DNA from: JALORV01 sp963769745
Lineage (GTDB): Bacteria; Pseudomonadota; Gammaproteobacteria; Burkholderiales; Burkholderiaceae_F
Assembly (NCBI GenBank): GCA_963769745.1
Contig: CAVYNB010000019.1
Coordinates: forward strand, 62,001 to 126,000
Direction of reading: 5' to 3'
DNA: 64,000 bases
Position 1 is the stretch's first letter. The number at the start of each line of letters is the position of its first letter. The notes beneath the pieces were generated by a model. It had not been told where the DNA came from and made no database searches. It saw nothing but the letters and a program-made list of their open reading frames with translations. The translations under genes and the position numbers were made by a program. Positions 29,425-38,652 of the stretch are shown here, in pieces.

Positions 29425-30123
29425 ATGAATCCCTTCGACTCTGCCCCACCGAAGATGACGCATACGCTGCGCGCACTGGCCTGGCTGCTGCGCTACCCCG
29501 ACGCCGAGCTGCGCGCACTGCTTCCGCAGTTGCGCGACGCGCTGCGCGCAGAGGCCGCGCTCGACTCCAGTCGGCTGGCCGAACTGGACGCGCTGGTTGG
29601 CCAGCTCGCCGGCACCGCGCCACTGCGCACCGAAGCCGAGTACGTCGAGCTCTTCGACCGCGGCCGCCGCACGGCACTGCACCTGTTCGAGCACGTGCAT
29701 GGCGACAGCCGCGACCGCGGACCTGCGATGGTCGACCTGGCGCAGACCTACGAGCGTGCCGGCCTGCACCTTGCCCCGGGAGAGCTGCCCGACTACCTGC
29801 CGGCCGTCCTCGAGTTCGCCAGCACGCAGCCGCCGACCCAGGCGCGCGAGTTCCTGCGCGAGATCGCCCATGTCGTGCGTGCGATTTTCAGCGCACTGCT
29901 GGAGCGCCGGAGCCCCTACGCCAGCGTCTTGGCCGCGGTGCTCGACCTGGCAGGCGAGCGCGCCGAACGGGTCGCTCTTCCGACCGAGCCGGCGATCGAT
30001 GAGAGCTGGGCCGAGCCCGAAGCCTTCAGCGGCTGCAGTTCCCAGGGCCAGTCGCGCCCGAACGAAGCGCAGCCGGTCCACATCGTCCGCCCGTCCCGAG
30101 CGCCGCACCGCACGGCCGCCTGA
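29425..30123 (+). CDS. narJ: Nitrate reductase assembly chaperone NarJ
   Basis: This 232-residue TorD-family cytoplasmic chaperone inserts the molybdenum cofactor into NarG and controls its attachment to NarI. Visible family features are the early LAWLLRYPDAELRALLPQL helix and the conserved YVELFDRGRRTALHLFEHVH-containing core. I choose ATG 29425; an in-frame GTG at 29419 overlapping the narH stop (GTGTGA) is an equally plausible coupled start. narI begins 10 bases after its stop. Confidence 0.94.
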   Translation: MNPFDSAPPKMTHTLRALAWLLRYPDAELRALLPQLRDALRAEAALDSSRLAELDALVGQLAGTAPLRTEAEYVELFDRGRRTALHLFEHVHGDSRDRGPAMVDLAQTYERAGLHLAPGELPDYLPAVLEFASTQPPTQAREFLREIAHVVRAIFSALLERRSPYASVLAAVLDLAGERAERVALPTEPAIDESWAEPEAFSGCSSQGQSRPNEAQPVHIVRPSRAPHRTAA

Positions 30124-30133
30124 GGAGACCGCC

Positions 30134-30856
30134 ATGACCCTGCTCAACAACTTCTTCTTCAACGTCTACCCCTACATCTGCCTGGCGTTCTTCCTCATGG
30201 GCAGCCTGGCCCGCTTCGACCGCGACCAGTACACGTGGAAGAGCGATTCCTCGCAGATGCTGCGCGCGAAGCAGCTGCGCTGGGGCAGCAACCTGTTCCA
30301 CATCGGCATCCTGTTCCTGCTGTTCGGACATACCGTCGGCCTGCTGACGCCGCACTGGGTCTACGAGCCCTTCATCAGCGCGCCGACCAAGCAGCTCTTC
30401 GCCATCGTCTCCGGCGGCATCGCGGGAACGATGTGCTTCATCGGGCTGACGATGCTGCTGCACCGCCGGATCTTTGACCCTCGCATCCGCCTGACGAGTC
30501 ACCGCACTGATCTCGCGATCCTGATCATCCTGTGGATCCAGCTCTTGCTCGGCCTCATCACGCTGCCGCTGTCGTACGCGCACCGTGTCGACGCGCACGC
30601 GATGCTGGTCCTCTCGGCCTACCTGCAGGGTGTGGCGACCTTCCGCCCGGATGCCAACCTGTTGACCGAGATCGCCTGGCCGTTCAAGGTGCACATGGTG
30701 CTCGGCATGACCATCTTCCTGCTGCTGCCGTTCAGCCGGCTGGTGCATGTGTGGAGCGGGCTGGCGTCGATCGTCTATCTCTTCCGGCCATACCAGATCG
30801 TGCGGTCGCGGCGACTCAATGTGCCCGCTGGCCAGAACCTGCCGGGCCGGCCATGA
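30134..30856 (+). CDS. narI: Respiratory nitrate reductase gamma subunit (cytochrome b)
   Basis: The 240-residue membrane subunit oxidises quinol and passes electrons to NarH. Five transmembrane helices are visible. The heme b ligands are His56, His66, His187 and His205, exactly the E. coli numbers. The ATG at 30134 follows GAGGAGAC, a strong ribosome site. The stop overlaps the start of the parvulin gene (ATGA at 30853-30856), so the isomerase is part of the nar operon. Confidence 0.97.
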   Translation: MTLLNNFFFNVYPYICLAFFLMGSLARFDRDQYTWKSDSSQMLRAKQLRWGSNLFHIGILFLLFGHTVGLLTPHWVYEPFISAPTKQLFAIVSGGIAGTMCFIGLTMLLHRRIFDPRIRLTSHRTDLAILIILWIQLLLGLITLPLSYAHRVDAHAMLVLSAYLQGVATFRPDANLLTEIAWPFKVHMVLGMTIFLLLPFSRLVHVWSGLASIVYLFRPYQIVRSRRLNVPAGQNLPGRP

Positions 30857-31650
30857 TGCCTGTGACAGCCAGCCCCTCTGCATTGACGACGGTCCCGCGC
30901 GTCAATGGCGTCGATCTCGCGGCCGCCGATGAAGTGCTGTCGCCGAACGAATTGCGCGGCCGCGCCAACGCGGAACTTCTGCGTCAGGCCGCCATCGCGT
31001 CGGGCCTGCTCGGTGCCGATGATCCGGCCCCGGCGGGCGGGGTGATCAGCGAAGCGGCCGCCGATGCCATCGAGGCGCTGCTCGAACGCGAGCTGGTGCG
31101 ACCCGAGGCCGACGAGTCGACCTGCCGTCGCTTCCACGCGGCCAACGCCGCCCGCTACGCCGTCGGCGAGAAGGTGCAGCTGCGTCACGTGCTGTTTGCC
31201 GTGACGCCCGGAGTCGATCTCGACGCCCTGCGCAAGCGCGCCGAAGCCTGCCTCATCGACCTGCGCGCGCGCACGCACGGCGAGGCCGATCGATTCCCGC
31301 AGGCGGCGGCGCAATTGTCGAACTGCCCGAGCGGACAGGACGGCGGCCAACTCGGCTGGCTGACTGCGGCGGAGTGCGCTCCCGAATTTGCGCGGGAGAT
31401 CTTCGGTCAACCGGAAGTCGGAGTTCTGCCGCGACTGGTGCGTAGCCGCTTCGGCCTGCACGTGGTGGAGGTGCTGGCACGCGAGCCGGGCTCGGTACCC
31501 ACCTATGAGGACGTCAAGGCGGCGGTGCGCCTGACGCTCGAGCGCCAGGCCTACGCGACGGCACTGCGCCAGTATCTGCAACTGCTCGCCGGACGCGCCC
31601 GTGTCGAAGGCGTGGACCTCGACGCCGCCAGCACGCCGCTGGTCCAATAG
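30853..31650 (+). CDS. Parvulin-type peptidyl-prolyl isomerase of the nar operon
   Basis: This 265-residue protein has a helical N-terminal half and a C-terminal parvulin (PpiC/rotamase) domain: LRHVLFAVTPGVD, then GGQLGWLTAAECAPEFARE and SRFGLHVVEVLAREPG. No signal peptide is present, so it acts in the cytoplasm. A NifM-like or PpiC gene in this position is usual in proteobacterial narGHJI operons and is thought to help maturation of the nitrate reductase. It overlaps the narI stop by four bases and ends 17 bases before the carbonic anhydrase. Confidence 0.88.
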   Translation: MMPVTASPSALTTVPRVNGVDLAAADEVLSPNELRGRANAELLRQAAIASGLLGADDPAPAGGVISEAAADAIEALLERELVRPEADESTCRRFHAANAARYAVGEKVQLRHVLFAVTPGVDLDALRKRAEACLIDLRARTHGEADRFPQAAAQLSNCPSGQDGGQLGWLTAAECAPEFAREIFGQPEVGVLPRLVRSRFGLHVVEVLAREPGSVPTYEDVKAAVRLTLERQAYATALRQYLQLLAGRARVEGVDLDAASTPLVQ

Positions 31651-31667
31651 GCTGGACGGGCCTGGCG

Positions 31668-32363
31668 ATGCCCGACGAATTGCTCGAGCGGCTGCGGCGC
31701 TTCAAGGACGATGCGTTTCCGCAGTATCGCGCCCAGTTCCAGCAACTCGTCGACGACGGCCAGCGACCGCTGACGCTGTTCATCGGCTGCAGCGACTCGC
31801 GGATCGTGCCGTACCTGCTCACGGGCACCGGGCCGGGCGAACTCTTCCTGGTGCGCAATGTCGGCGGCTTCGTCCCGCCGTACGATCAGTCACACGGCTT
31901 CCATGGCACGGCCGCGGCAATCGAGTTCGCGGTGCTCAACCTCGATGTCAGGCGCATCGTCGTCTGCGGCCACAGCCACTGCGGTGCAATCCGCGCGCTC
32001 TATGAAGAAGTCCCGCCGGCAGCTCAGAACCTCGTGCGCTGGCTGGAACTCGGACGCGAGGCCGTATTGCCGGTCGCCGATCCGGGACCCGATGCCCTGC
32101 GTCGCACCGAACAGCGTGCCATCGTTCTGCAACTCGAGCGGCTGATGGACTATCCGATGGTGCGCGAGCGGGTCGAAACCGGCGCGCTGACGCTGCACGG
32201 CTGGCACTACGTCATCGAGGAAGGTGAAGTGCACGTCTTCGATGTGCAGCGCGGCGGCTTCGTGCCGGCCTCGCAGGCCGACAACGCCGGCACCGGCCCG
32301 TACAAACTGCAGGACCCGGCTTTGTCGCTCGATGCCAGCGGCGTGCCGGCGTCCGGTCCCTGA
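31668..32363 (+). CDS. Beta-class carbonic anhydrase
   Basis: This 231-residue cytoplasmic enzyme hydrates CO2 to bicarbonate. The zinc ligands are Cys41, His102 and Cys105, with the catalytic dyad Asp43-Arg45 in CSDSR and the second motif GHSHCGA. Its length suits clade B/C bacterial enzymes. It is 17 bases after the parvulin gene and on the same strand as the nar genes, so it may be co-transcribed; a link to pH or CO2 balance during denitrification is only inference. Confidence 0.93.
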   Translation: MPDELLERLRRFKDDAFPQYRAQFQQLVDDGQRPLTLFIGCSDSRIVPYLLTGTGPGELFLVRNVGGFVPPYDQSHGFHGTAAAIEFAVLNLDVRRIVVCGHSHCGAIRALYEEVPPAAQNLVRWLELGREAVLPVADPGPDALRRTEQRAIVLQLERLMDYPMVRERVETGALTLHGWHYVIEEGEVHVFDVQRGGFVPASQADNAGTGPYKLQDPALSLDASGVPASGP

Positions 32364-32389
32364 CGCACCGCGGACGGAATTCCATCGTG

Positions 32390-33710
32390 ATGACGCGGCC
32401 GACCATCCGCATCGCACCGGCGACGCAGGCCGACGGAGGTCCGCGCCCGGCGAAAGCGCCACCGAAGGCCGCCCTTCGCGCCCTGCTGCTGGCGCCGCAT
32501 CGGCTGGCGTTCTTTGCCGGAGGCGTGATGCTGCTGTTCGCGTCGTTCGCGTGGGTCGTGTGGCTCCTGCTGTCCGCGGCGGGCGTTTCGGTCGTCACGG
32601 CGTTGCCACCGACCCTGGCGCACGGATTCGCCTTCGCTGCCGCCTACATGCCGCTCTTCATCGCGGGCTTCATGTTCACGGCCGGACCGCGCTGGCTCGA
32701 CGTGCCGTCGCCCCCCGCGACCGCGCTGGTCTGGCCGGTGCGCCTCCACGTCGCCGGCATCGTGCTGGTTCTCCTCGGCACCGTCGGCTCACCGGGTACC
32801 GCGGCGTTCGGTTCGCTGCTGCTTGCGATCGCATGGACCGCAATCGGCGTGGCCTTCGCAACGCTCGTGCGGTCAAGCCGGGCACGTGACCGGCTCCATG
32901 CGCGCTGCGTGCTCGCGTTCTGGATTGCCGGCATCGCGGCGGCTCTGCTTTTCGCAGCCGGTCTGGCGACGCATCAATTCGGCGTCGTGGCCGCTGCGGT
33001 CTGGCTACTCGTTTTTGCGTGCGTCGCTCCCATCACCGTTACCGTCGCGCACCGCGTACTGCCATTTTTCACCTCGAATGCGGTCACCACCATGGTGCCG
33101 TGGCGTCCGAACTGGGTGCTGGGGCTGCTCGTCGCAGGCATCCTGCTGTTCGGCAGCCTGCAAGTCGCGGGTCGGGTCGATCTCGCCGGCGCACAGTCCA
33201 TCGCATGGCTGACGCTCGCTGTGGTCGCGCCGACCAGCCTGGCGCTCATCGCACTGGCGATCCGCTGGGGACTGGTCCAGAGCCTGCGCGGACCGTCGCT
33301 GCGACTGGTGGCCATGCTGCACGTGGCATTTGTCTGGATCCCGATTGCCCTCGCTCTGGCAGCCATCGACGCCGCGCTGGTGCTGCTGGGGGCGGGCGCT
33401 CCGAGACTCGGACTGATGCCGCTGCACGCGCTGACCATCGGCTTCCTCGGCAGCATGCTGTTCGCGATGGCGACGCGCGTGATCAGCGGACATGGCGGAC
33501 TTGCCGTCACGGCGGACCGATTCGTCTGGCAACTGTTTTGGGCCCTGCAGGCCGCGACTCTGCTTCGCCTCGCTGCGCCGCTGTCTCCCGCCACCAGCGT
33601 CGCGCTGCCGCTTGCGGCCGCCGTGGTGTGGTCGCTGGTCTGGACGGCGTGGGCCTCCCGTTACCTGCCCATCCTCGCTGCGACCGCGCGCCGACGGCCG
33701 GCCCGGATGA
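32390..33710 (+). CDS. nnrS: NnrS family heme-copper membrane protein, broken by a +1 insertion
   Basis: NnrS is a 12-helix inner-membrane protein linked to nitric oxide tolerance and denitrification. The family's conserved HALTIGFLGSMLFAMATRV near residue 345 and the following RVISGHGG are present. As written the frame reads on into SirB, but the true NnrS C-terminus appears one frame over: RYLPI then LLRPRADGRPG and a TGA at 33710. That ending is the family norm. One extra C near 33673-33677 (ATCCTCGCTG for ATCCTGCTG) explains it. The corrected product is 439 residues. Start is ATG 32390 (GTG 32387 also possible). Confidence 0.88.
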
Positions 33711-34105
33711 CCGTGACTCCTTATTCGGCGCTGAAGCTCGTGCATGTGAGCTGCGTCGTGGTCTCCGGACTCGGGTTCCTGCTGCGCTACTCGATGGTCC
33801 GGCGCGAGTCGAAAGGGGCGCGAACACTCGCCTTCCGCACCGTGCCCCATGTCGTTGACACCTTGCTGCTGGCGAGCGGCGTGTCACTTGCGGTCCTCGC
33901 CCGCATCGATCCCCTGTCGTCGGACTGGCTAGCAGCCAAGATCATCGGTCTGATCGCGTATATCGTTGCAGGCGGCGTCGCGCTGCGCGGGCCGCCACGA
34001 ATCCGGCCTGTCGCGTTCACGATGGCTATCGCGGCCTTCGCCTACATCGTCGTCGTGGCACTGACCAAGCAGCCGCTTGGCATCCTTGCTGGAGTTGGAG
34101 TGTGA
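33707..34105 (+). CDS. SirB family membrane protein
   Basis: This 132-residue protein has four hydrophobic helices and begins MTVTPYSALKLVHVSCVVVS, the SirB2 family signature. Its ATG overlaps the corrected nnrS stop by four bases (ATGA at 33707-33710), which supports two separate coupled genes rather than one fusion. SirB proteins are of unknown function and often lie beside nitrate, nitric oxide or SirA-related genes. The stop overlaps the hemerythrin GTG start. Confidence 0.82.
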   Translation: MTVTPYSALKLVHVSCVVVSGLGFLLRYSMVRRESKGARTLAFRTVPHVVDTLLLASGVSLAVLARIDPLSSDWLAAKIIGLIAYIVAGGVALRGPPRIRPVAFTMAIAAFAYIVVVALTKQPLGILAGVGV

Positions 34106-34674
34106 CTTCCACGATCGAGTTTCGCAGTCCGGACGCCGGTTTCGACGCCCCGGTCGAGATGTGGCTCGCCTGCCACGAACGCGTCAAGCGGTTTGCCGCT
34201 CTCATCATTCGGCTCGAAAGTCACGTTGCACGCGTCGGAGCCGACGACGAAGCCCAGCGCAGCGCGGCATCGATCCGGCGCTACTTCAACGAGGCCGCGC
34301 CACGGCATCACGAAGACGAGGAAGTCGACCTGTTTCCGCTGCTGCGCGAGCGCAGTGGCGCGGCGGAGCAGCCGGCACTCGATGCGCTCGAACGTATCGA
34401 GGCGGAGCATCTCGCGATGGCCGAGGTGTGGCGTCGGATCGATGTCACGCTGGCGCGGATCAGCGCGGGAGAACCCGCACGCCTCGATCCGGAAACAATT
34501 GCGCAGTTCGCGTCTGGCTACGACCAGCACATCGATATCGAAGAGAACGTCGTCCTGCCGGCGTTGCGACGCCGGCTGAGTGCAGCCGACTGGTCATCGG
34601 TCGGCCGCTCGATGGCCGAGCGGCGCGGACTGGACTGGAGCGCCGCTCCCGCGACCGGCGACACGCGACCCTAG
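34102..34674 (+). CDS. Hemerythrin domain protein
   Basis: The 190-residue protein starts with GTG 34102, which overlaps the SirB stop (GTGA). It is a four-helix HHE protein with the diiron ligand pattern CHERVK, RHHEDEEVDLF, EAEHLAM and YDQHIDIEENVVLP. Such proteins bind O2, NO or participate in iron-sulfur repair. Its position at the end of a nitrate/NO gene run suggests a nitric oxide or oxygen response role, which is inference. No signal peptide is present. Confidence 0.88.
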   Translation: MTSTIEFRSPDAGFDAPVEMWLACHERVKRFAALIIRLESHVARVGADDEAQRSAASIRRYFNEAAPRHHEDEEVDLFPLLRERSGAAEQPALDALERIEAEHLAMAEVWRRIDVTLARISAGEPARLDPETIAQFASGYDQHIDIEENVVLPALRRRLSAADWSSVGRSMAERRGLDWSAAPATGDTRP

Positions 34675-34678
34675 GATC

Positions 34679-34701
34679 GCCATCGGCGCGGCTCCGATGG
34701 C
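34679..34701 (+). terminator. Possible terminator hairpin after the hemerythrin gene
   Basis: GCCATCGG and CCGATGGC form a perfect 8-bp stem with a 7-base loop, five bases after the hemerythrin stop. There is no T-run, so it may only be a processing or stabilising hairpin. Confidence 0.35.
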
Positions 34702-34772
34702 CGGGCGCTCAGGCGTGTCGACGCAATGCCGCCGTGCCGGCGTTGTCGTCACGGCCGCGTCACGCTGTCGCA

Positions 34773-34796
34773 AAATGCCGGCCGGCATTTGATCAA
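34773..34796. promoter_or_regulatory. Adjacent palindromes upstream of the metallopeptidase
   Basis: A perfect 18-base loopless palindrome, AAATGCCGG plus its complement (34773-34790), overlaps by two bases a second palindrome TTGATCAA (34789-34796). They lie 21-44 bases before the metallopeptidase start and are suited to a dimeric regulator. The pair could also be the end signal of the preceding operon. Confidence 0.4.
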
Positions 34797-34816
34797 CGCA
34801 ACGATCGGAGTCCCGC

Positions 34817-35974
34817 TTGAAGAACCTGTTCGAAGCCGTCTCGCAGCTCATGTCTTCAAACCGGAGGACCCCCGGCGTGTCGCGGCATTCGCGCTCGTTC
34901 CGTTGCCAGTGCGGGCGACCGGTGTTCTTCGCCAACAGTCTGTGCCTGGCGTGCTCGACGCCACTGGGTTACCTGCCGGAGCGCGCGGCCGTCGTTCCAC
35001 TGACAACCGGCAGCACGGCCGGGCTCTGGCGCGTTGCGGATGAGGATAGTGAGTACAAGTCATGCGCCAACCTGCATACGCCCGCGGGCTGCAACTGGCT
35101 GGTGCGGGCCGATGATCCGAACGTGCACTGCATTGCCTGTCGGTTGAACCGGACCATTCCGGATCTTTCCGACGCCGACAACCAGCGCTACTGGGGCGCC
35201 ATCGAGGGCGCCAAGCGCCGGCTCGTGTCGCAGCTGCTGGCGCTCGGCCTGCCGGTCAAGTCGAAGGTCGACGAGGACCCGGAGCGCGGCGTGATGTTCG
35301 ACTTTCTGCGCTCCCCGGCGGAAGGGCCGCGCGTGCTGACCGGGCATGCCAGCGGCCTGGTCACGCTGAATGTCGAAGAGGCCGATGACGCCAAGCGCGA
35401 AAAGATCCGCCACGATCTGCGCGAACCGTACCGGACGCTGCTCGGCCACTTCCGGCACGAGATCGGTCACTACTACTGGGATCGCCTGGTGTGGGATACG
35501 AAGTGGCTCGAGCCGTTTCGCGCGTTGTTTGGCGACGAGCGGGCCGACTACGCGGCGGCCCTGAAAACGAATTACGAGAACGGGCCGCCGTCGGACTGGG
35601 CGAGCCGGTTCATCAGCTCGTACGCGTCAACGCATCCCTGGGAAGACTGGGCAGAGTCCTGGGCGCATTACCTGCACGTGCTCGACAGCCTCGGCACGGC
35701 GCTCAGCTTCGGGCTCGACGCCGAGGACCTCGAGGCCGAGGCCAGTCCGTTCACCCGCGCCGACCTGTATGCGCCCGACGATCCCGCCGCCGAGCGCTTC
35801 CTCGGCTTCCTCAACGGATGGATCGAGATGACCATGGTGCTGAACGAGCTGGCGCGCAGCATGGGTCAGCGCGACTTCTACCCGTTCGTGATGTCACGAC
35901 CGGTCGTGGCCAAGCTGCACTTCGTCCATCTCGTCGTGCAGGACGACACGTCGACGGCCGACCATCCCGCGTAG
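34817..35974 (+). CDS. Putative zinc-binding metallopeptidase (DUF2248-like)
   Basis: The 385-residue cytoplasmic protein has an N-terminal zinc ribbon (Cys30, Cys32, Cys43, Cys46), a second cysteine group (Cys83, Cys92, Cys105, Cys108) and the gluzincin-like active site HEIGHYYW at 214-221. A conserved E/D-W-A-E-S-W-A-H-Y segment near residue 278 may supply the third metal ligand. It starts with TTG 34817, preceded by CGGAG; the first in-frame ATG (34850) lacks a ribosome site. Members of this family are common in alpha- and betaproteobacteria but have no proven substrate. Two adjacent palindromes lie just upstream. Confidence 0.8.
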   Translation: MKNLFEAVSQLMSSNRRTPGVSRHSRSFRCQCGRPVFFANSLCLACSTPLGYLPERAAVVPLTTGSTAGLWRVADEDSEYKSCANLHTPAGCNWLVRADDPNVHCIACRLNRTIPDLSDADNQRYWGAIEGAKRRLVSQLLALGLPVKSKVDEDPERGVMFDFLRSPAEGPRVLTGHASGLVTLNVEEADDAKREKIRHDLREPYRTLLGHFRHEIGHYYWDRLVWDTKWLEPFRALFGDERADYAAALKTNYENGPPSDWASRFISSYASTHPWEDWAESWAHYLHVLDSLGTALSFGLDAEDLEAEASPFTRADLYAPDDPAAERFLGFLNGWIEMTMVLNELARSMGQRDFYPFVMSRPVVAKLHFVHLVVQDDTSTADHPA

Positions 35975-36013
35975 ATCCGCGGCGCCGCGGTCAGTCGGCG
36001 CGCCGTTTCCCTC

Positions 36014-36481
36014 CTACTGCGGGCTCGATCGCATGCCGAAGGCCTTGCCCTGGGCGAACAGGTACTCGACGCGCAGCACGCGCTTGTCTCCACTGGCCAG
36101 CGCGTAGCCGACGACTTCCACGCGGTCCCCGGGCTTCAGTTCAGACACGCCCCAGGCCGACACACGTGACAGCGGCGCCAGTTCGATCTCCCACTCGCCA
36201 GTCGCCTGGGCCGGCACCACGGCTTTCCCGAGCACGGCGCTGCCGTCGACCGACTGGCTCTGTGCCGGCGCCTTTCGGCCCGCCAGATCGGCCGGTTTCA
36301 CCAGTCCGGGTGCGACGACCAGAACGAATTCGACGTGCGGGTTCTGCCAGCGCACGGACTTGACCGTGCCCGACAGGTAGAGCGGCTTGTCCTGATCGAA
36401 ACTCGACCAGCCGTGATGCGCGAGACCCGGCACGCAGGCCACGGCGAGCCCGACGAGGACTAGACAACGACGAGTGATCAT
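36014..36481 (-). CDS. DUF6152 family exported protein
   Basis: The 155-residue protein starts at ATG 36481 and has a signal peptide ending in LAHHGW. The family pattern is clear: AHHGWSSFD, then LYLSGTVKSVRWQNPHVEF and a closing GDRVEVVGYAL beta segment. DUF6152 proteins are small periplasmic beta-barrel-like proteins of unknown function; the N-terminal His-His-Gly after cleavage suggests metal binding, which is inference. It is 34 bases downstream of the DUF6644 gene, a pairing often seen. Confidence 0.85.
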   Translation of the reverse strand: MITRRCLVLVGLAVACVPGLAHHGWSSFDQDKPLYLSGTVKSVRWQNPHVEFVLVVAPGLVKPADLAGRKAPAQSQSVDGSAVLGKAVVPAQATGEWEIELAPLSRVSAWGVSELKPGDRVEVVGYALASGDKRVLRVEYLFAQGKAFGMRSSPQ

Positions 36482-36515
36482 TTCAAGGCTCCGCTCAGTG
36501 GTCATCGGCCCGAGG

Positions 36516-36968
36516 TCAAATGTACGCAATCAGCCGGCCGGCCGCGATCACGCCAAACCAGAGCACAAGCGACAGGCCCGCCTGCAAACGCGCGACACCA
36601 TCGTGCCGTCGCAACGAGTCCCGCGCATGAAACACCAGCGCATTGCCGCCAGCCATCAGGATCAACACCAGTTTGACCCGGAAAGCGGGGTTGGCCGCGA
36701 TTTCTGCGGCGGCCGAGAGGAAAAGTAGCGACCCGCTCAGCACCGCGAGCGCGAAGCCGGTCAACGCCGTGCGAACCGCAAGCCGCCCGAGCGCGGTCAT
36801 CGAAAGTGCCGGCTGCGCCCCGAAGACCCGCAGTTCCAGCAGCAGCAGGCTGCCCACCAGCGTCGCGAGGGCCGCGATGTGCAGCGTCTCGAGCGCCGGA
36901 TAAGCCCAGACTGAACGGCGGATTGCCTCCGCCAGCGGCCAGGCTTCGAGCGTGGACCAGTCGATCAC
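36516..36968 (-). CDS. DUF6644 family membrane protein
   Basis: This 150-residue protein has four transmembrane helices and begins with the family-like pattern WPLAEAIRRSVWAYPALETL followed by HIAALATLVGSLLLLELRVFG. The histidine at helix starts suggests possible heme or metal binding as in CopD-like proteins. Function is unknown. It sits between the DUF853 ATPase gene (stop 30 bases upstream) and the DUF6152 gene, all on the reverse strand, and probably forms one transcript with the latter. Confidence 0.8.
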   Translation of the reverse strand: MIDWSTLEAWPLAEAIRRSVWAYPALETLHIAALATLVGSLLLLELRVFGAQPALSMTALGRLAVRTALTGFALAVLSGSLLFLSAAAEIAANPAFRVKLVLILMAGGNALVFHARDSLRRHDGVARLQAGLSLVLWFGVIAAGRLIAYI

Positions 36969-36998
36969 CTGCCATCGCCCATCGCGCGGATCGCCGGT

Positions 36999-38526
36999 TC
37001 AGCGTCGCTTGCGAGTCGAACCACCGAGCAGGCCGCCGAGTACGCCACGCGTGATTTCGCGCGCCAGAGACGAGCCCACCGATCGCGCCGCGCTCTTCGC
37101 GGCGGCTTCGACCACGCCTTCGCGTCGACCGCCGCGCGGTCCGGTCGAGCCGAAGAGCAGTCACCCAGGCTGCCCATCAGGCCGCCCCCCTCCGACTGAC
37201 CGGCCGCCGGCTCCCCAGTCCGCCTTGCCGGCGGGCAGGGTCTCGCCGCCGCCGGCGCGGGCCTTGAGCTTCTCGTGGGCGGACTCACGATCGATCGTCT
37301 TCTCATAGGTGCTGCCCACCACCGAGCCGGCGATCAGTTTCCTGCGATCCTCCGGCGTGATCGGCCCGAGTTGCGAGCCCGGCGCGAGCACCCACGCGCG
37401 CTCGGTGATGCCGGGAGTGCCCTTCGCATCCAGGAACGACACCAGCGCCTCGCCGACACCCAGTTCCATGATCGCCTTCGACGCGTCGATCTTCGGATTC
37501 GCGCGCATCGTTTCGGCGACCGACTTGACCGCCTTCTGGTCGCGCGGCGTGAACGCGCGCAGCGCGTGCTGCACGCGGTTGCCGAGCTGGCCCAGCACCT
37601 TTTCCGGAATGTCGAGCGGGTTCTGCGTGACGAAGAAGACACCGACGCCCTTGGAGCGAATCAGCCGCACGACCTGCTCGACCTTTTCCAGCAGCGCCGG
37701 CGGCGCTTCCGAGAACAGCAGGTGCGCCTCGTCGAAGAAGAACACGAGCTTCGGCTTCTCGCGGTCGCCGACTTCGGGCAGGTTCTCGAACAGTTCCGAC
37801 AGCAGCCACAGCAGGAAGGTCGAATACAGCCGCGGGTTGTTCATCAGCTTGTCGGCGGCGAGGATGTTGACCACCCCCTGGCCATCGGCGGTCTGCATCA
37901 GGTCGTCGATGTTGAGCATCGGCTCACCAAAGAAGCGGCCGCCGCCCTGCTCCTCGATCAGCAACAGGCCGCGCTGGATCGCACCGATCGAGGCCGACGA
38001 CACGTTGCCGTATTCGGTCTTGACCTTGGCCGCGTTGTCGCCGATGAACTGCACCATCGCGCGCAGGTCCTTGAGGTCGAGCAGCAGCAGGCCGTTGTCG
38101 TCCGCGGCCTTGAAGACGATGGAAAGCACGCCTTCCTGCGTCTCGTTCAGTCCCAGCAGGCGCGACGAGCAGCAGCGGGCCCATGTCGGAGACCGTTGCG
38201 CGCACCGGATGTCCCTGCTCGCCCCAGACATCCCACAGGGTGACCGGGCACGCACCCCACTTCGGCTCCGGCAGGCCGTGCTCCTCCAGGCGCTTCTTCA
38301 TCTTGTCGCCGAGCGCGCCGGCCTTGGCGATCCCGGTGAGGTCGCCCTTCACGTCCGCCATGAACACCGGTACGCCGATGCGCGAAAAGCTCTCCGCCAG
38401 CTTCTGCAGCGTGACCGTCTTGCCGGTGCCGGTGGCGCCGGTGATGCAGCCGTGCCGGTTCGCGAGCGCAGGCAGCAGTCCGATCTCGGTGGTGCCCGTC
38501 ATCGCGATGATCAATGGATCGCTCAT
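36999..38526 (-). CDS. DUF853/HerA-like P-loop ATPase, frame disrupted
   Basis: This roughly 508-residue HerA/FtsK-superfamily ATPase begins at ATG 38526 with Walker A GATGTGKTVTLQ and has Walker B LVFFFDEAHLLF and the sensor VFFVTQNPLDIPE. The frame breaks at SDMGPLLL where one extra base (38165-38170) shifts it; the next frame resumes SRLLGLNETQEGVL. Near the end, 37150-37215, two compensating changes introduce a stop: a short piece GGGLMGSLGD lies out of frame, then LLFGSTGPRGGRREG returns in frame and ends at 36999 with the family's TRGVLGGLLGGSTRK tail. Role in the cell is unclear; relatives are cytoplasmic and hexameric. Confidence 0.85.
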
Positions 38527-38652
38527 GTTCTTTCCCCTTGAACTTGCCCGCAGTCTAGCCAATGCAGTTGCAGGTCGCGGGAGATCGGGGTCTGCGGTCC
38601 GCTAGACTCTCGTCCTTTCCGCATCAGTCACCGCAACGTCGAAAGCAGCATC

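Noticed and set aside
32390..34105. Genuine NnrS-SirB fusion protein
   Set aside because: The alternative frame gives the normal NnrS C-terminus and a four-base start/stop overlap with SirB, so a one-base insertion is the simpler explanation.
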